From contig CM042038.1 in the NCBI GenBank assembly GCA_023525975.1, positions 3,349,272-3,413,271 on the forward strand: a stretch of 64,000 bases of DNA. Reading direction: 5' to 3'. The DNA is from Smallanthus sonchifolius (Eukaryota > Streptophyta > Magnoliopsida > Asterales > Asteraceae). The notes under the pieces were generated by a model that had not been told where the DNA came from, did no database searches, and saw nothing but the letters and a program-made list of their open reading frames with translations. Position 1 is the stretch's first letter; the number at the start of each line of letters is the position of its first letter. This document shows positions 9,746 to 22,987 of this stretch, piece after piece. Position numbers and translations under genes: made by a program.

Positions 9746-9970
9746 CATTGGCGGATCTATGTAGAGAATATGGGCAGCCACCCTCCATAAAATTATTTTT
9801 TTAGTGTTATATACGCGTTAAAATCACGATCGTCCCCCATAAAATTTTGCAATAGCCCCCGATTTCTCCTCATGAATTTTTTTATAGTGTTATATGAACG
9901 TTATATATCGTTAGTCTATGGACCTAAAAAATTTCCGACCCCCATAAAAAAATTTATGGGTCCACCACTA
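9746..9970. mobile_element. hAT-type MITE, 225 bp, with 8-bp target duplication
   Basis: The ends CATTGGCGGATCTATG and CATGGGTCCACCACTA-like (right end ATGGGTCCACCACTA) are imperfect inverted repeats. Identical 8-bp duplications TACGGAGT flank the element at 9738-9745 and 9971-9978. An 8-bp duplication and a CAxTGGCGG start are hAT hallmarks. There is no coding capacity. Internal CCCCCATAAAATTTT motifs are repeated in both halves. Confidence 0.85.
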
Positions 9971-10013
9971 TACGGAGTATACCCAATTAACCTTATTAGA
10001 GTATGAACTCAAA

Positions 10014-10456
10014 TCTATACTATATAATAAAGGAAAACAATGAAGGACATGTGTCACCCTTTGTTTATTCCTTATCTTTATTTTCCCACCTATTTCTCCT
10101 ATTAAATTTTAATTTTTTTGTTTCTCTATCCTATTAAATAATAATATCAAATAATAATCTTTATATTAATAAATAAAATTATATGATCACGTGTCACTTT
10201 CTGGTTCATTTGTATCATTTTTTCCCGCATCTTTCTCTCATATTTAATAATGATATTAAAAGAATTTATTTTTAAATATTTAATATAAATCTAATTACGG
10301 ATACATATTATTCAATTATAAATAGTTCAACCGATGTAATATACCGGTTTATTTAACCCGTGTATTACACAGGTTTTTAAAAATATAAAATTATTATTAC
10401 TAAATATATAACATTTTATTTATTCAACCCGTGTAATACACATGATTTTAACCTAG
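10014..10456 (+). mobile_element. non-autonomous Helitron (family A), 443 bp
   Basis: The element starts TCTATACTATATAATAAAGG directly after an A and ends CTAG directly before a T, the A^T insertion rule of Helitrons. Just inside the 3' end lies the hairpin GTGTAATACAC. Several CCCGTGTAATACA phrases repeat in the 3' half. There is no Rep/helicase frame. Copies of the same family occur at 53201-53705 (minus) and, degenerate, at 42845-43500. Confidence 0.85.
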
Positions 10457-10707
10457 TAGTGTAATAAAGAAAATTCAATGGCATCAACCACTACTAATCC
10501 TTACGTGTTGACGAGGATATTATTTTCTGAGATAAATCAAATGTGTATTACGCCTCAATTATATTTAAGATTTCCTATAATCTTATCTCTTGTCGTTATT
10601 AATAAATACGATTTGCTGTATCTTTAGTTGAATTTGATTTCTATTGTAATGAAAAATAAGATATAGAAATAAATATTAATATTAGTGACGTTCATAATTG
10701 AGCCCAA

Positions 10708-10990
10708 CTAGTTACTTAACCCCGCGCGTTGCGGCGGGTATTAAGCGTTGAAAACCCGCACATGGCGACGACGTCGTTAAACCAAATATTAATAAAAATA
10801 AGTATGCCTATTCCTCACACGTTGCGACGTAAACATGACTCAGTTATATCTTGCTCATGTTATGTCGAAATTTGTCGAATTCTGTTGAATTCATGAAAGA
10901 AATTAGACTAAAGTTAAAAAAAAACATTTAATCGCGAAATCAATCAACGTATTCGAAACTTTACATAAAAAAAAAAATCAAAAGCATAGC
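10708..10990 (-). mobile_element. Helitron 3' portion (family B), minus strand
   Basis: Read on the minus strand, the sequence ends with a strong GC hairpin (CCCGCCGCAACGCGCGGGG) and then CTAG before T. On the plus strand this is CTAGTTACTTAACCCCGCGC at 10708. The element at 55754-56293 has the same end. I could not locate this copy's 5' TC end, so the outer limit near 10990 is approximate and the copy may be truncated. Confidence 0.6.
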
Positions 10991-13900
10991 ATTGCAAGTA
11001 GAGAACTGATAATATTTGGTTCTAGCATGTCAATTTCAAGCCGACTTGTACCTGATGGAGCATGATCAAGATTCAAGGACAAGGGTGATATATCTATTGT
11101 ACCAATAGTTGTAGAATGTTAAAATTGGTTCATCATTTTGCAAGTATATCCTTCCCCTAAAGATGTGACCTTTTCTCTAGAGGGTATCTAAATATTTACC
11201 CTCTTTTTGATGCGTATAAAAAAATCTAACTATTTTGATGGCATATATAGTTCTAGAAACCAAAGATTTTGTTAACGTAAGCAGCAGAGCATAATCCAAC
11301 ATTACTTAAAGGGTCTAAAATCTAAACATAAGTTCATAAAACATAATTTGGATGTGAGTCCTTTCCATGAGGGGGAGAAGGAATATCTAGCCAAACACCA
11401 CCTTAAACCTTACCGGGACCTACGCTTAACCTGATATGCATACTAATTAAAAAACAATTACATAGAGTAAGTGCTTATTTACATAAGCATATGAAGAGGG
11501 ATTTAAGCATAAAACATAAACGTCTTTATAAAATGAAACGTACGTAAAACGTACATACATCACAAGTCATACATAAATGTCTAGATTATGCGTCATCTCG
11601 AAAGCCTCAGTATTGCCCATATGGTCTTAGCCGGCATAGACGGCATATACAATGTATTGCCCATATGGTCTGGGTTTATATAGGTAAAATATTTGATTAG
11701 TGCAATTAAGCCTCGATTTTAACTTCTTTTTTAATGTAAAGGAGCCTCACCTTAGAATTCGGTTTGGCTACAGGAAAAAAGTTGAGCCGACCATGTGGTG
11801 TGTTGATGCATGTTCCTTTGGTTGGTTTAGTTACTCACGCATTACTTGTTATTAGCAATAATTTTGTATCGAACCATTGTACTTTGATGCATTTTTATAT
11901 GTAGGGGAACCCATGGAAGATTGCGTATTATGGTGCATTATTCATCATATACATGGAGCTTAGAGCATACAAGGAAATACCAACCAAAATGATCAAGGAA
12001 ACAAGTGTAAGACACCGGCGTTCAACAGAGCATGGGCGACGTTTTGGTTGGCAGGGTGACGTTTGGAATGCCCAAGGCAGCATCTGGAACGCCGGCATGC
12101 AATTATAAACGGTTTTGTGCGGTTTTGGACGAGTAAAAAAGACAATTTCATGGAAAAAAGAGTATTCTTGGCTAAGGAACTTGGAGGAATACTTTTGGAG
12201 CAATTTTTGGATTTGGAATAAAACAACTATCATCATCTTTTCTAAATCAAGCATCCGGATTCAATGAAGATCATGCGTATCTAATCACTTCATAGTCACA
12301 ACTGGTGTAAGGGTTTAATTGAGACTTGTAAGACTTATCTATGTTTGTTACATGAATATTTGGATGATCATATGCATTTACATGTGGATGTCTATGATTA
12401 TGTTAGTATTATCATCTTCTATGTCAATTACAATTGCAATTTATGTGTAGAAATCTTCATTTATTTCATTCCAACTTAGAGAAACTCTAGGCTTGTTGTA
12501 GATGTTCTAAATGTTTGGGATTTTACATGAATTGGAATTGGGTGATGAAACATTCCAAGTTACACTTTACTATCATTCCACTTCAGAGAAACTCTAAATG
12601 TGTTGTAGATATGCAAATGATGTAGTCATGTTTTCTTACCTAATTGATGTGTTGACGGTGTAGATTATGTCTATGTAATCTATCAAAGTAATAATTATAT
12701 TGACAAGTTTTGCTAATTGATAATTAAACCTTGAATCCAGAAGTGACTATTTATTTCATCATAAGAAACAAATCAATTTCAATTATATGTTCATGCAGGT
12801 AATTTTAATTACATTCAAAACCAAGTTCATATTTTATTTCATGTATTTAAATCAATTTGAGTTATTCACCAACCACTAACTCTTCGTGGTTCGACACCTT
12901 GCTTACCCTAGCTAGTCTTAGGTAATTAGGAAAACACAAACTCTTTATTTTTGATCGGTACTTCGACGCCGATCATGTGTTAATGAATTTTTTATTGCTT
13001 ACGTCGTAAAACTTAGAAGGCTGTGTGACATATGAGATGAAATTGATTTTGTGACTCTTTTACGTTTGTTAGATTATTGTTTCATTGCATTTGTGGTAAT
13101 GTAAATGATTTTCTTGCAAGATAAGCAACACACTTCTTTTCATCATTGTTCGTTGTTAGTTGCCATGATCGGTCTTTATTTCAACATTTCATAAATATGA
13201 GAGGATTGTTTTTCAAGATTCAAAAATAAACAAGTAAAAGACTTATTTGTTATTTCACAAATACAAGACGATGGTTATTATAATCCATGAGACACCTCAT
13301 CGGCAGCTTCTTTATGCTTAAAAACTTTCTGGTGGCGTATTAAGGTGGGGGTCCTCGACGGCCCCCTTCAAGCTCCAGCCACCTCATTCACCCATCGCTA
13401 AATCGACATCGGACATCACATAGCCTAAATTGTAAGAGACAAGAGATGTGTGTCTTTATGTTATTTACGCGTATTAATGTTTTAGAGATCTAAACATATG
13501 TGTTTTCTTTTATTTAAATTTCTCATGATAGAAAAAGATTTATTTTTATTGAAACTATAAAATGATCGATCTCATTTGATTAATAAACACATTTTTAATT
13601 CGATTAAAATGGTTAAAAATTATTCTCTCATTCATTCCTACACACCGCATTTATCAACCACCACGTTCTTTTGTGATCCCAACCACATCTCAAAAACCCA
13701 CAAGGAAACATAAATCTTCATCAAATCTATGGCTGTGTCGGATTCTTTTACCAACCAAAGTAAGCTACATTTAAATGCTAACAATGACAACTGGGACATT
13801 TCGAATTTGTAACTATATAGCATTACACTTGAAAATGCATACATTTTATATATGATTCAAAGAATGATATACTAAAACGCTTAACGAGATTGAAGCTTAT

Positions 13901-14107
13901 ATTACTCGTTTATTATATATCTCTTGCAGTTTATTTGGTAACAACTATATTAGATTTACTGAAACGTTATAACTTGTTCCAAGTGACTTGATAACAAAGT
14001 TTATTTCCAAATAAAATATGAAGAGTGCTCAAGGTATAGGATAATGAAATGTCCCGTAACGTCTTATATGTTAAGGATAATTACAAAGGAAAACTATACA
14101 AATCATA
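10991..14107. other. gene-free stretch with possible LTR-element leader debris
   Basis: There is no convincing coding frame. Two copies of the phrase TATTGCCCATATGGTCT sit at about 11614 and 11655. Around 12865-12975 the sequence CCACTAACTCTTCGTGG followed by TTCGACACCTTGCTTACC and GGTACTTCGACGCCGATC resembles the 5' end region of plant Ty3-type (Tat/Athila-like) retrotransposons, and open but unrecognised minus frames occur at 11928-12254. I treat this as old retroelement remains without firm limits. The segment 13305-13410 is locally GC-rich and unassigned. Confidence 0.35.
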
Positions 14108-14110
14108 ATT

Positions 14111-17100
14111 CACTACAAAAAAGAGGCCATTTAGTGGCATACAAAAAGTGCTACAAAAAACCAAAAAAGTGCCACTAAATACCCCTTTAAGAATGAGCGA
14201 CACACAAAAAAATGCCACTAGAAGCGCTAACACTAAAGCCTTTTAGTGACACTTTTTTAGTTAGTCTGCCACTACAAACTTTTAGACTTCTAATGACACT
14301 TTTTTTTGCCACTATATAAAAAAACTCTTTTGTGGCACAAATTTTGTGTCGGTAAAAACTATTTATAGTTAAATATACATACTACTTTTAGTGGTACATA
14401 ATTTTTATCACAAAAATCACATAAAATTAAATGCCACCATTGACGTTTATCATATTAATTTTGATTAATTAAAATCAATATATTTTTATAATATAAAATG
14501 AAAATAAAACTGTAAAATGTAGAAATCATAATATTATCATTTCAATTAAAAAGTTTGATCGACTTTCAAACATATTCCAAATAGTTGCAAACAAATGTCT
14601 GATAAAGTGTCAAATTAAGTCTAAATATTAAACATATAAAATACAAAACTAACAAATGTTTGAATAAAAACTCAAAACTTCATTACGTTCATGAACATCT
14701 TTTACAATCTTCATGCGAGTAATATAATACTCATGTTAACTCTGTCTTAGTAATGATAGCAGCAGTTATCTGTTAAAAAAATAAAGACCTTTCAATATGC
14801 AAATAATTAAATGGGGTGGGCTGCCCTAGATGTTCTAAGTGTTGCCCCCGAGAAAACCCAATTATCCTAGAAATCTAGGTGTTGCCGTTAAAAAAAAACA
14901 TATATGAAAAGTGGGAACATAAAAGTAATTACCTTTATTATTATAACTTCTTGAAGGTGACGCTTGGTTAGTTAGCTGATAAAGGGTTGTTAGAGACGGA
15001 AGAAACAATACTAGGGACATAAAATATATTAATGAAAGCAAATGTTAATACATAAATACATAATCATAAAAAACAAATAGTAGTTCATTACCAGTCCACA
15101 CCCTTCCTTGAGTTATCTCCTCCATCTTATCCACCTGCATTCATCACCACTCTGTTGCTAAGTTTGTAACATAAAATAATATACTATATAATCGAGATAC
15201 CACATACACTCATTGATCTTGAACATGCTGCCTTGTCAGGAAACTGTTTACAAAAATTCTGGGCATCTTCTCTTCAGCATGTCTGCACAAAGATTTGTAA
15301 AGTGGTTAGGGATGGGATCACCACACTAACTCCTACCTCTGTATCACTACACCCAACCCCCCGCCCAGTCTAACTCCTACCTATTTACCACTACACCCAA
15401 CCCCCCACCCACATGCAACTATTAATATGATATGTAAAGGAGTTTATATTAGTTATCAACACATGAATACCTTAAAATTAGTCCACCAACCATGAACTGA
15501 GTTAAGAATTTGGCCATTTCTCCATTAGAGACACTTCCCTGCAAGACCAAATATAGCCTAATTTGAATAAACACAAAACAAGTTACAGTGTGAAGAATGA
15601 CGATTAGGGAGAAACAAAAAGATGTAGCACTTTCATACTCTTGTTTTTAAGTGTTGTGGAAAGCTACCCGAGAAAAGAAAAGTGACTTCATCAGAAATTG
15701 TACTTGGAACCCTGGAAAGAGTTGTGGAAAGAGTTTTTAGTAAGTACCATTAGCATACCATATATAAAAATATAATTATCTACAATAGTGAAGAAATAGA
15801 CAAATTCCATTCATAAGAAATCACAAACCAACATCTTTGATGCCAAGAAATATGATCTACCATAAAGGAGACTAGTGTACGCCCTGCAGCTTCTGCTGAT
15901 TGCTGGAGAAAAGAGTTGTTTTTAGACAACCTAATTAAGCACTCAACAAATATAGCAAACTGAAAAAGATTATAAAAAATAAGATTTAACCTCTTGAGCA
16001 TTTGGAATCCCATGAAAAAGCGAATAAAAGCATTTAACCTGTTAATACAAACATATTATCAGTGTATTTGGATCATCTAGTATTAGCACCCAAATTAGGA
16101 ACTTAGTTCTTCATGTCCAACGCGGTCAGGATACACAGTCATTCCCTATTTCACAGTGCTAGCAAACAACTGGAGGATTAGGGGAGATTAACATTCTTGT
16201 AGGCATTTCGTCAAACATATGGAAAGTAAACAACACAGACTTATAGAATGGATTACTTGTTTCATCTACAAGACCCTACTTAAGTTGAGCTCCCATTTTT
16301 CTGGCAATTCACAGAGCTTGTTCACAACAGCAGCATAAATTGTGAATTGTTCTCGAAGAACTTTCACTTGTTCATTAGTAAAGTCACTACCAATTGCTCC
16401 AATTAGTGTTCATGTCATTATTGATTACTCCAATTAGTGTTTCATGGATGGTTTTCCAATAACTGAAACCCTAATCACGAGAAATGAGTGATAGACTAGG
16501 TCATAATATCATAAAAATTAAGTACAACTAAATTTTTAGTGACTTGACTAAAAATAACATAAAAATTGAGTACAATTAAAATTATCATGTCATCTGCAAC
16601 AATAAGCACATACTAGGTCATAATATCACATTGTTTCCTTTTCTGACACTAATTTCTATCTATCATTTAAATACAATTTTAGAGAAATAGCAACTAAGAA
16701 TCACAAATATCATTGACACGAGGTTAAAGATTTGAAGATCGGAAGTCATTTCAAACTGAAATTGAAGTAAAGTAAAGCAACAATCACAAATCACTACAGT
16801 AATTCAAACTAGAAATTAGAGTGAGAAATTTTACCCTAATTGAAGGATAAGAGACGAGATGTAAAGGTCCTTCGGTTGAATTTTGTAAACAACGACTGCA
16901 TTTTGTAAGCTGCGACATAATCAGAGTGAGAAATTGGAGGGTAATTCACCGGATGATCACAATTAGGGGTTAGAAAGATAAGCAGCAACTCAGCGAACGC
17001 ACAATGGTGGTTCAATTAGGGAAAATAATTCACTGGTTTGATTGAACTGAAGGATAATCACGGGTTCCAATGAGGAATTCATTGTGTAATCGCGAAAGAT

Positions 17101-17426
17101 GAGGAGAGGGAAGATAATTCACGAGAAAATTTTTTTGGAGGGGAAGATAATTCACTATGAGAAATTTTTGATAAACTTTTGGAACGGGGGAAATTTTGGA
17201 ATGGAGGGAAAACATGAATTTTTTTTAGGGGAGATAAACTTTTAGGGTGAAAGTTTTAGAAAAAGGAAAAAGCGTTAATTAGTGGTATAAAAAAGCTTAA
17301 ATGCCACTAAAACGTTTGTCAAGTAAATATGGCACACGTAAAGTGTCACTAAAAATCTAAACTAGTGGCACAAAACCTAAATGTCATTAAAAGCGTGTGC
17401 CACTAAATGATATTTTTTTTGTAGTG
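14111..17426. mobile_element. non-autonomous CACTA (En/Spm) transposon, 3316 bp
   Basis: The element begins CACTACAAAAAAGAGGCC and ends TTTTTTTTGTAGTG, with a 3-bp duplication ATT on both sides (14108-14110 and 17427-17429). The subterminal 300 bases of each end carry many copies, in both orientations, of a GCCACTAAA / TTTAGTGGC word, the usual transposase-binding landscape of CACTA elements. No transposase (TNPA/TNPD-like) frame is present. The middle holds exon-like fragments on the minus strand, described separately. Confidence 0.9.
15225..16400 (-). pseudogene. exon-like fragments carried inside the CACTA element
   Basis: Several short minus-strand segments read as plausible protein between non-coding spacers. 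16267-16400 gives IGSDFTNEQVKVLREQFTIY followed by a LCELPEKWE phrase. About 15812-15915 gives FLQQSAEAAGRTLVSFMVDH. About 15478-15548 gives LQGSVSNGEMAKFLTQFMVG. About 15225-15290 gives EEKMPRIFVNSF. I do not recognise the parent protein. The pattern (coding-like blocks separated by AT-rich spacers, all on one strand) looks like a captured, intron-containing piece of a host gene, which CACTA elements are known to acquire. It could instead be eroded transposon sequence. Confidence 0.4.
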
Positions 17427-17429
17427 ATT

Positions 17430-18290
17430 GTTAATTACGATAAAGATAATTACAATAAATTTTATCTGTATAATACACCCAAGTAACATAATTTATCTAA
17501 TCATGACTAATATATTAAATCTAGTAATCCCTCGTAGTAGGAGCGGAAACAAATCGAGCGCTTAAAATAGAGCGAAAAACAATGATGAGAGTATAAGAAG
17601 ATTATTCAATTTTCAAAGTAAAAGCAACAAAAGAACCATAAAAACTACTTGCCGACAAACAACGATGACGGATCTAAACTCATAGTGGCAGTGGCAAAAG
17701 GCACGACATAACACAGTTACAAGAGTTACACGACTGGGAGAGTAGGTGCTACAATCGCGACGTCATAATGCCGACAACGCTAGAAAAACAAATAGAATCT
17801 AATATCTACATCTACATATATGCGTACGTGTTTGCTTGCCCGCACAATGTTTCCACATGGGAGGACAAGATGGAGAAGAAGAGTAAGAAAGTTAAGGATT
17901 AGTAAATTGAAACTATTTATAGTTTAATTTTAACACCCCTAAATTTGATAATCCAAATATATCAAATCATAGATAATTTATCAATTAAGAAATCATGTTG
18001 AGAAGACAACAACCTTTAGTGAAAACATCTACAAGTTGGTTGGTAGATTATTATTAACGAATCAAGAATACCAAACAATCTAATCAATCAAGAATAAGCC
18101 TTAACAGTTGGCTAAACTCTAGCTGTCTTTCTTGCCTTAGAGAATGCACGTCATTTAAGAAGACTTGAACCCAACCACAATTTCACAAACATAGCTAATA
18201 AGTTTTATGAAGAAAATTACTTGTCACAAAACAATACAAAATATAGAATATTACCTTTTGCAAAATATAAGTTTTTATTTTTGATAAAAG
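17430..18290. other. intergenic with a Copia RNase H tail fragment
   Basis: At 18000-18050 the minus strand reads TNQLVDVFTKGC, the conserved end of a Copia-type RNase H domain (usually LADVFTKGL). Nothing more of the element is readable. The rest, 17530-17900, is unassigned; it has no long frame. Confidence 0.5.
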
Positions 18291-19664
18291 CAGTGGCGGA
18301 GCTTGAAAAGGTAAGAAGCGGGGGCCAAAAGTCAGAAGACCAAAATTTTTTTTCCTATCGCTATGTTTCGGGTTATATGTTCGGGTCGGGCCAAACAAAT
18401 CAATAATAAATAACTTTAAATATAAAATAATCTATTATAATGCGAGAGAAAAATGGTAAGTACTTGGAAGAAAATTACAACTCAGCCCGACGACCTTTAA
18501 TATTTTTGAATTCATCGATTATGGGTTCCGAATCAAACTTATTAGCAATATCTTTTTCTATGTAAATCACCAAGCTATTCGCGAGATACTCGTCTGCCAT
18601 CTTATTGCGAAGTCAATTCTTAAATATTTTCATTGCTGAAAATCCTCTTTCTGTTGTTGCAGTAGAAACTGGAAGTGTCAAGATAAGCCGAACCACTCTA
18701 TCAACCAAATAATAATTTTCACGTTTCTGAGTTTTCACCAGACTTTTGCATAAATCAAAAATATTTGATATACCAGTTAGATTGGTATTCATTTTCATCT
18801 CAATATTAAAATCTTCTAACTGATATGGTAATTGATTCCTCTCCTGCTCTGTAAAATCCTCAGGATAATACTTCTCAACTAGAAGACAAATCTGATCAAC
18901 ATTAATCATCAATGAAAAAAATAGGGCTAGCTCCTAGTATAGTGTACCTAATTATAATCATTCATCAACTTAACAAGAAGTATAGTGTACCTAATTATAA
19001 TAATTCATCAATCATTCATCAATTCATCAACGAATGCAAGAAATAAATAATCATTTCTAATTATAATCCTAATACTTAACAAGAATACAACTAAAAAATG
19101 AAGAAAAAAAAAAAGAAATTAGGGCTTGATTAGAGAATGCAAGAAATCAAAAAATTAGGGCTAGCTAGTAACTCCTAGTATAGTGTACCTGTGATGTAAG
19201 AAGCAAGCAGCCTAGCAGGGCGCCGGCGACTGGTGGTGGACGGCGAGCAGCGACGACCGGCGACGGCAGCAGCAACGATTTGGGCAAGTGGTGAACGAAA
19301 ATGAATTGGGGAAGCAGCAGGGGTCGATCGATGGTTTTGTTTTAAGTTTTCATTTTTTCATTTTTCATTTTTCATTTTTCATTTCTCCCCCTAAACTTAT
19401 ACTTTTATTTTTAAAATGAACAATCTATTTTTTTTTCGAATTTTTTCATTTCCTACCCATAACTTATCGAAACAATCTCAACATAGTACGAATTCTTAGG
19501 GAAAAAAGTAAGCGAGGGCCAATAATTTTTTAGCGAACAAAATAAGCAGGGGCCGGCTCTATACGTAAAAAAAATTTCGGACGAAAACGGAAAAATTAAC
19601 ACTACTAACGGAAAAAACGGCAGGGGCCGGGGCCCTCCCAGGCCCCTTGTAACCTTCGCCCCTA
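18291..19664 (-). mobile_element. internally deleted hAT transposon
   Basis: The left end CAGTGGCGGAGCTTGAAAAG and the complement of the right end, TAGGGGCGAAGGTTACAAGG, are imperfect inverted repeats of hAT type. Subterminal regions are rich in GGGGCC words at both ends. The only coding piece is the C-terminal hAT dimerisation domain (18613-18912). A GC-rich block (19200-19330) on the minus strand looks like the original 5' leader region. I see no unambiguous 8-bp duplication; ATAAAAGC (18284-18291) and CTAAAAGC (19662-19669) match at seven of eight positions if the ends are shifted by a base or two. Confidence 0.72.
18613..18912 (-). pseudogene. hAT transposase C-terminal fragment (dimerisation domain)
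   Basis: This 99-residue frame ends in LTLPVSTATTERGFSAMKIF, the hallmark block of the hAT family C-terminal dimerisation region. It belongs to the DUF4371/TTF-type zinc-finger transposase branch. The N-terminal zinc finger and RNase H-like catalytic core are missing. Sequence continues toward the truncated end with NKM-type residues after a stop near 18612. It is non-functional as a transposase. Confidence 0.8.
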
Positions 19665-20062
19665 AAAGCCAATAAGAGATCGGTCCATTATTGTGTGCAT
19701 GTTCGGCCTTTACTCTTTACTACAAATGCCTATCTTATTTGCTCATTTTGGAACGTGTCATGTACTATCAAATTAGAAAAGTTGATACGTTTATGACATT
19801 ATTATAATCTAAGCTAATTACTAAATTTAATTACTAATATAATCAAAATAATATAGCTCTAACCATAAATCAAAATCATTAAACTTAATATAAAATAGTC
19901 ACATATTTTACAATAAAATATTTTATTGTTTCATTACTTCATATGTCATCCAAAATAATAAAACCAAACATTTCATAGAATGAGAATTCACAAAGTGAAG
20001 TACATAAAAAGAGGCAATATCACAAAACTATATGTGAAACGTTAAATGTATTAGGTGTTACT
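19665..20062. other. AT-rich spacer between two hAT elements
   Basis: I see no gene, terminal repeat or tandem array here. Confidence 0.5.
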
Positions 20063-20479
20063 ACCGGTGTTAGAGATGGGCAAAAAAACCGGTTTGAATT
20101 TTCAAACCGGTATTAACCCGAAAACCGGTTCGCCATAAACCGGTTTACTGTAAACCGGTTCAAACCCGAAGAAAACCGGCGGTTACAAACCGGTTTGACC
20201 TTTCCTGATGCCGACCGGGTTAGGGACCGGTTCCTCTAAACCGGTTCAGAAAACCGGTTCAAACCGGTTTTTTTGCTAAAAAAAAGAGCCGTTACTCAAT
20301 GGATTTATAGCCGTTAGAGTCGAATTTGGCCCTTTTTGGCCCCATTTGCACCCTTAAAACACTATAAATAGGTGGGGGGTGTTTAGGGTTGATCACACCT
20401 CTCTTTACACTCTCTAATCTCTAAAACCGCTCTTTAACCGTTCAAAAACTCCCTCTAAACTCTCTCAAAGAAAATAACC

Positions 20480-21576
20480 ATGTCAAGTGTTGGTGGTTCC
20501 TCAAACGAAGTTAGCGTTGTGGAAATTCGACCAACAACGAGAAATCCGACAATTTGGTGCAATTACGATTTATGTTTGTTGTCAAACGGGAAGGAACGTG
20601 CTCGGTGCATGATGTGTGGTGCGTTTTTGGGGAAAGATTCAAACACTAGTTTGAAAACGCATATGGAAAAATCTTGCCCGTCCTTAAAGAGAATTCCAAG
20701 TGAAGGTCAAGCCTCGATGACAAGCGAAGGAGGAATTTAGAACTTTGATCCAAATATTGTTCGAGATCGAATGGCGAGGTTAGTGATTCAAGAAAGATTG
20801 CCGTTCAACCACTTTGACAATCCGCGCTTGACAAGGATGATTCAATAGACACTCCAACCACGTTATCATCAAGTAAGTCGCATCACCCTTAGACGAGATT
20901 GTATAAAAATGTGTAAAAAAGCAAAAAAAACAATTAATTTTGGGTTTTAAAAATTTGGAAACCGGTGTAAACTTAACCACCGATGTTTGGTCGGCTCCAC
21001 ATGGTATACCAGATTCGTACCTTTGCGTTAGCGCGCATTGGGTTGATCCTAAAACGTGGCGAATGATGAAGCGTACAATCGCGTTTGACTTGTTTGAATA
21101 TCCACACACCGGAGAAAAATTATTTTATATATTAGTTGGTGTTATAACCGAATTTAAATTATAAAATAAACTTTTTTCAATGTCTTTTGATAATACATCT
21201 AATAATACAAATGCGGTTCAAAAACTAAAAATTAAATATAAACCGGTTTGCAACGGCGTTTTTTTCCATAGTCGACGTGTCGCACACATCATTAACTTGG
21301 CGGTGCAAGCCGGATTTGCAATTGAAGAGGTTTCAAACTTAACATATGCTTTTCGACTAATGCTTAAAAATATTTTTAGTAATAAAAAAAGATACCATGA
21401 TTATATTAGATTTTGTCGTGAAACGAATAATCTTTGCTTACGTCCGAATTGGGGCGTGGAGACAAGATGAAACTCGACTTATAATATGTTTAATAGCGCT
21501 TTACGACAAAGAGAAACTTTAGAAATATTTTATGAAATGCTTGCCTCAAAACCTTGTCGTAAAATTATAAAGTTTC
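20480..21576 (+). pseudogene. hAT transposase, N-terminal and central part (broken)
   Basis: The first open part (20480-20740) is a BED-type zinc finger region: IWCNYDLCLL, then CMMCGAFLG and KTHMEKSC. It stops at TAG 20738-20740. Further coding follows in other frames: LPFNHFDNPRLTRMIQ near 20800 with a TAG at about 20846, then VNLTTDVWSAPHGIPDSYLC (20965-21025; its Asp is a catalytic candidate of the RNase H-like fold), then SFDNTSNNTNAVQKLKIKYK and VFFHSRRVAHIINLAVQAGF (21180-21320, the second conserved block). A further frameshift lies near 21465. The sequence is cut at 21576 by the LTR element. It cannot make a full transposase without repair. Confidence 0.88.
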
Positions 21577-22831
21577 TATAACATCCATGATTTTCCGGCC
21601 ATATATATATATTTTTTATTATAAATTATTTACTATATCATACAATAATAACACTACAAATAAATCCTATGCTTGTCCAACATATTATGCCACATTAACT
21701 ATTTTTTTTAATCTATTCGATATCTTTTAACCTTGTACTACATATTATTTCCATATTTTATGTATAACACGTGTAGGTATTTATTTACATATGTATATTG
21801 GTAAACTTTTTATTTCAATAAATGTATATGAATGTAACCTATGGATTTTAACTCATGTAACCTCATTCATATACATGAATATAAACATACTTATATATTT
21901 ACAATTATTAACCAAACCCTATTAAAAATAGTTATTTGGTTTTTTTTTAAACAAAGTCACATATTTAACCATATTTAAAACCTTATGGATTTGTTTAGAT
22001 TAAATCTAATAAGTTTGTTTTTTTTAAAAGTTTATAAAATCAAATTAGTTTTACATCCACAAATGAATTTTAAGAAATTAAAGAGTTTTGAAAACCTCCC
22101 CTCGCCCGTCAGTTGACTTTCAGAGTCAACAATCATCATATCAGTTTCACAATCGAACCGATTCCTTGATGTTAATGTTTGTCAGTCCTGCTCAAACATT
22201 CACGACCAAAGCCGTATGCGTTTAACAAACCAATTGGGCAGAGGACAGCGCCAAAACCCAAAACCAAACCCCTCATGCGACAGTTGACTTTTCCAAGTCA
22301 AACTGTCATCGAATTCAATCCAAACGTTTGAAATTCGAAGGTGTTAATGATCAGAACTCATGCATAGACGTTATACAATCAATACCAAGTGTCATTGATG
22401 AACCAATTTAAGAGAATTTAAACGAATTAACTCGAAACTTAAACCTGTAACCGTTCTAATAAAGCACAAATCGATTTATGCATTTCAAATGAAATTGAGG
22501 CGTATAACCCGATCACACACCTTCGAGACATTCACCCCAAACTCCCTGAACTCGAAGTTTGCTCTGAGCACACGACATGAGCCCGGTCAAGCTCGGCGAA
22601 TTCCAAACCATTTTACGCCGTCGTTCTCCGCCCTTACGCCACCATTTCAGGTATTTTCGATACCCATAGTTTCGGTTTGATCCAGGCTTCAAAAGCCCCT
22701 TAAACTCGCGATCGATTAATGTCGAATCGAATCAATTTAAGGGCTAGGGTTTGGGTTACGGGTTGGGGAAGAAGACGAAGTGAGGGTTGTGGGTTAAAAC
22801 GATTCCGCATCTGTTTAAAACCAATATTCAG

Positions 22832-22898
22832 GCCCAGGTCGACCGGTTAAGTTGTTCGTCTCATAAGGCGAAGGTCGCGAGTTCGAAACCAGTCCCAC
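22832..22898 (+). other. tRNA-like module 1 in the 5' LTR (copy in 3' LTR at ~29613-29679)
   Basis: The sequence GCCCAGGTCGACCGGTTAAG through GTCTCATAAGGCG to GTCGCGAGTTCGAAACCAGT resembles a tRNA body: a D-arm-like GGTTAAGTTGTTCG, a CAT in the anticodon-loop position, and a B-box-like GAGTTCGAAAC. It could be a SINE or tRNA-derived insertion fixed in the LTR before the element spread. I do not think it is a functional tRNA because the acceptor stem does not pair well. Confidence 0.5.
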
Positions 22899-22987
22899 AC
22901 CCCAATTTTCCCTTTTGAACGCATGGAACCCGACTCCCTGTTGGTCTCCTGTTAAAACAATTTGAAACTCGATTTAAACCACTACCC

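Noticed and set aside
18284..19669. A clean 8-bp target duplication for the hAT at 18291
   Set aside because: The best candidate matches at seven of eight positions only if the ends are shifted, so I do not claim it.
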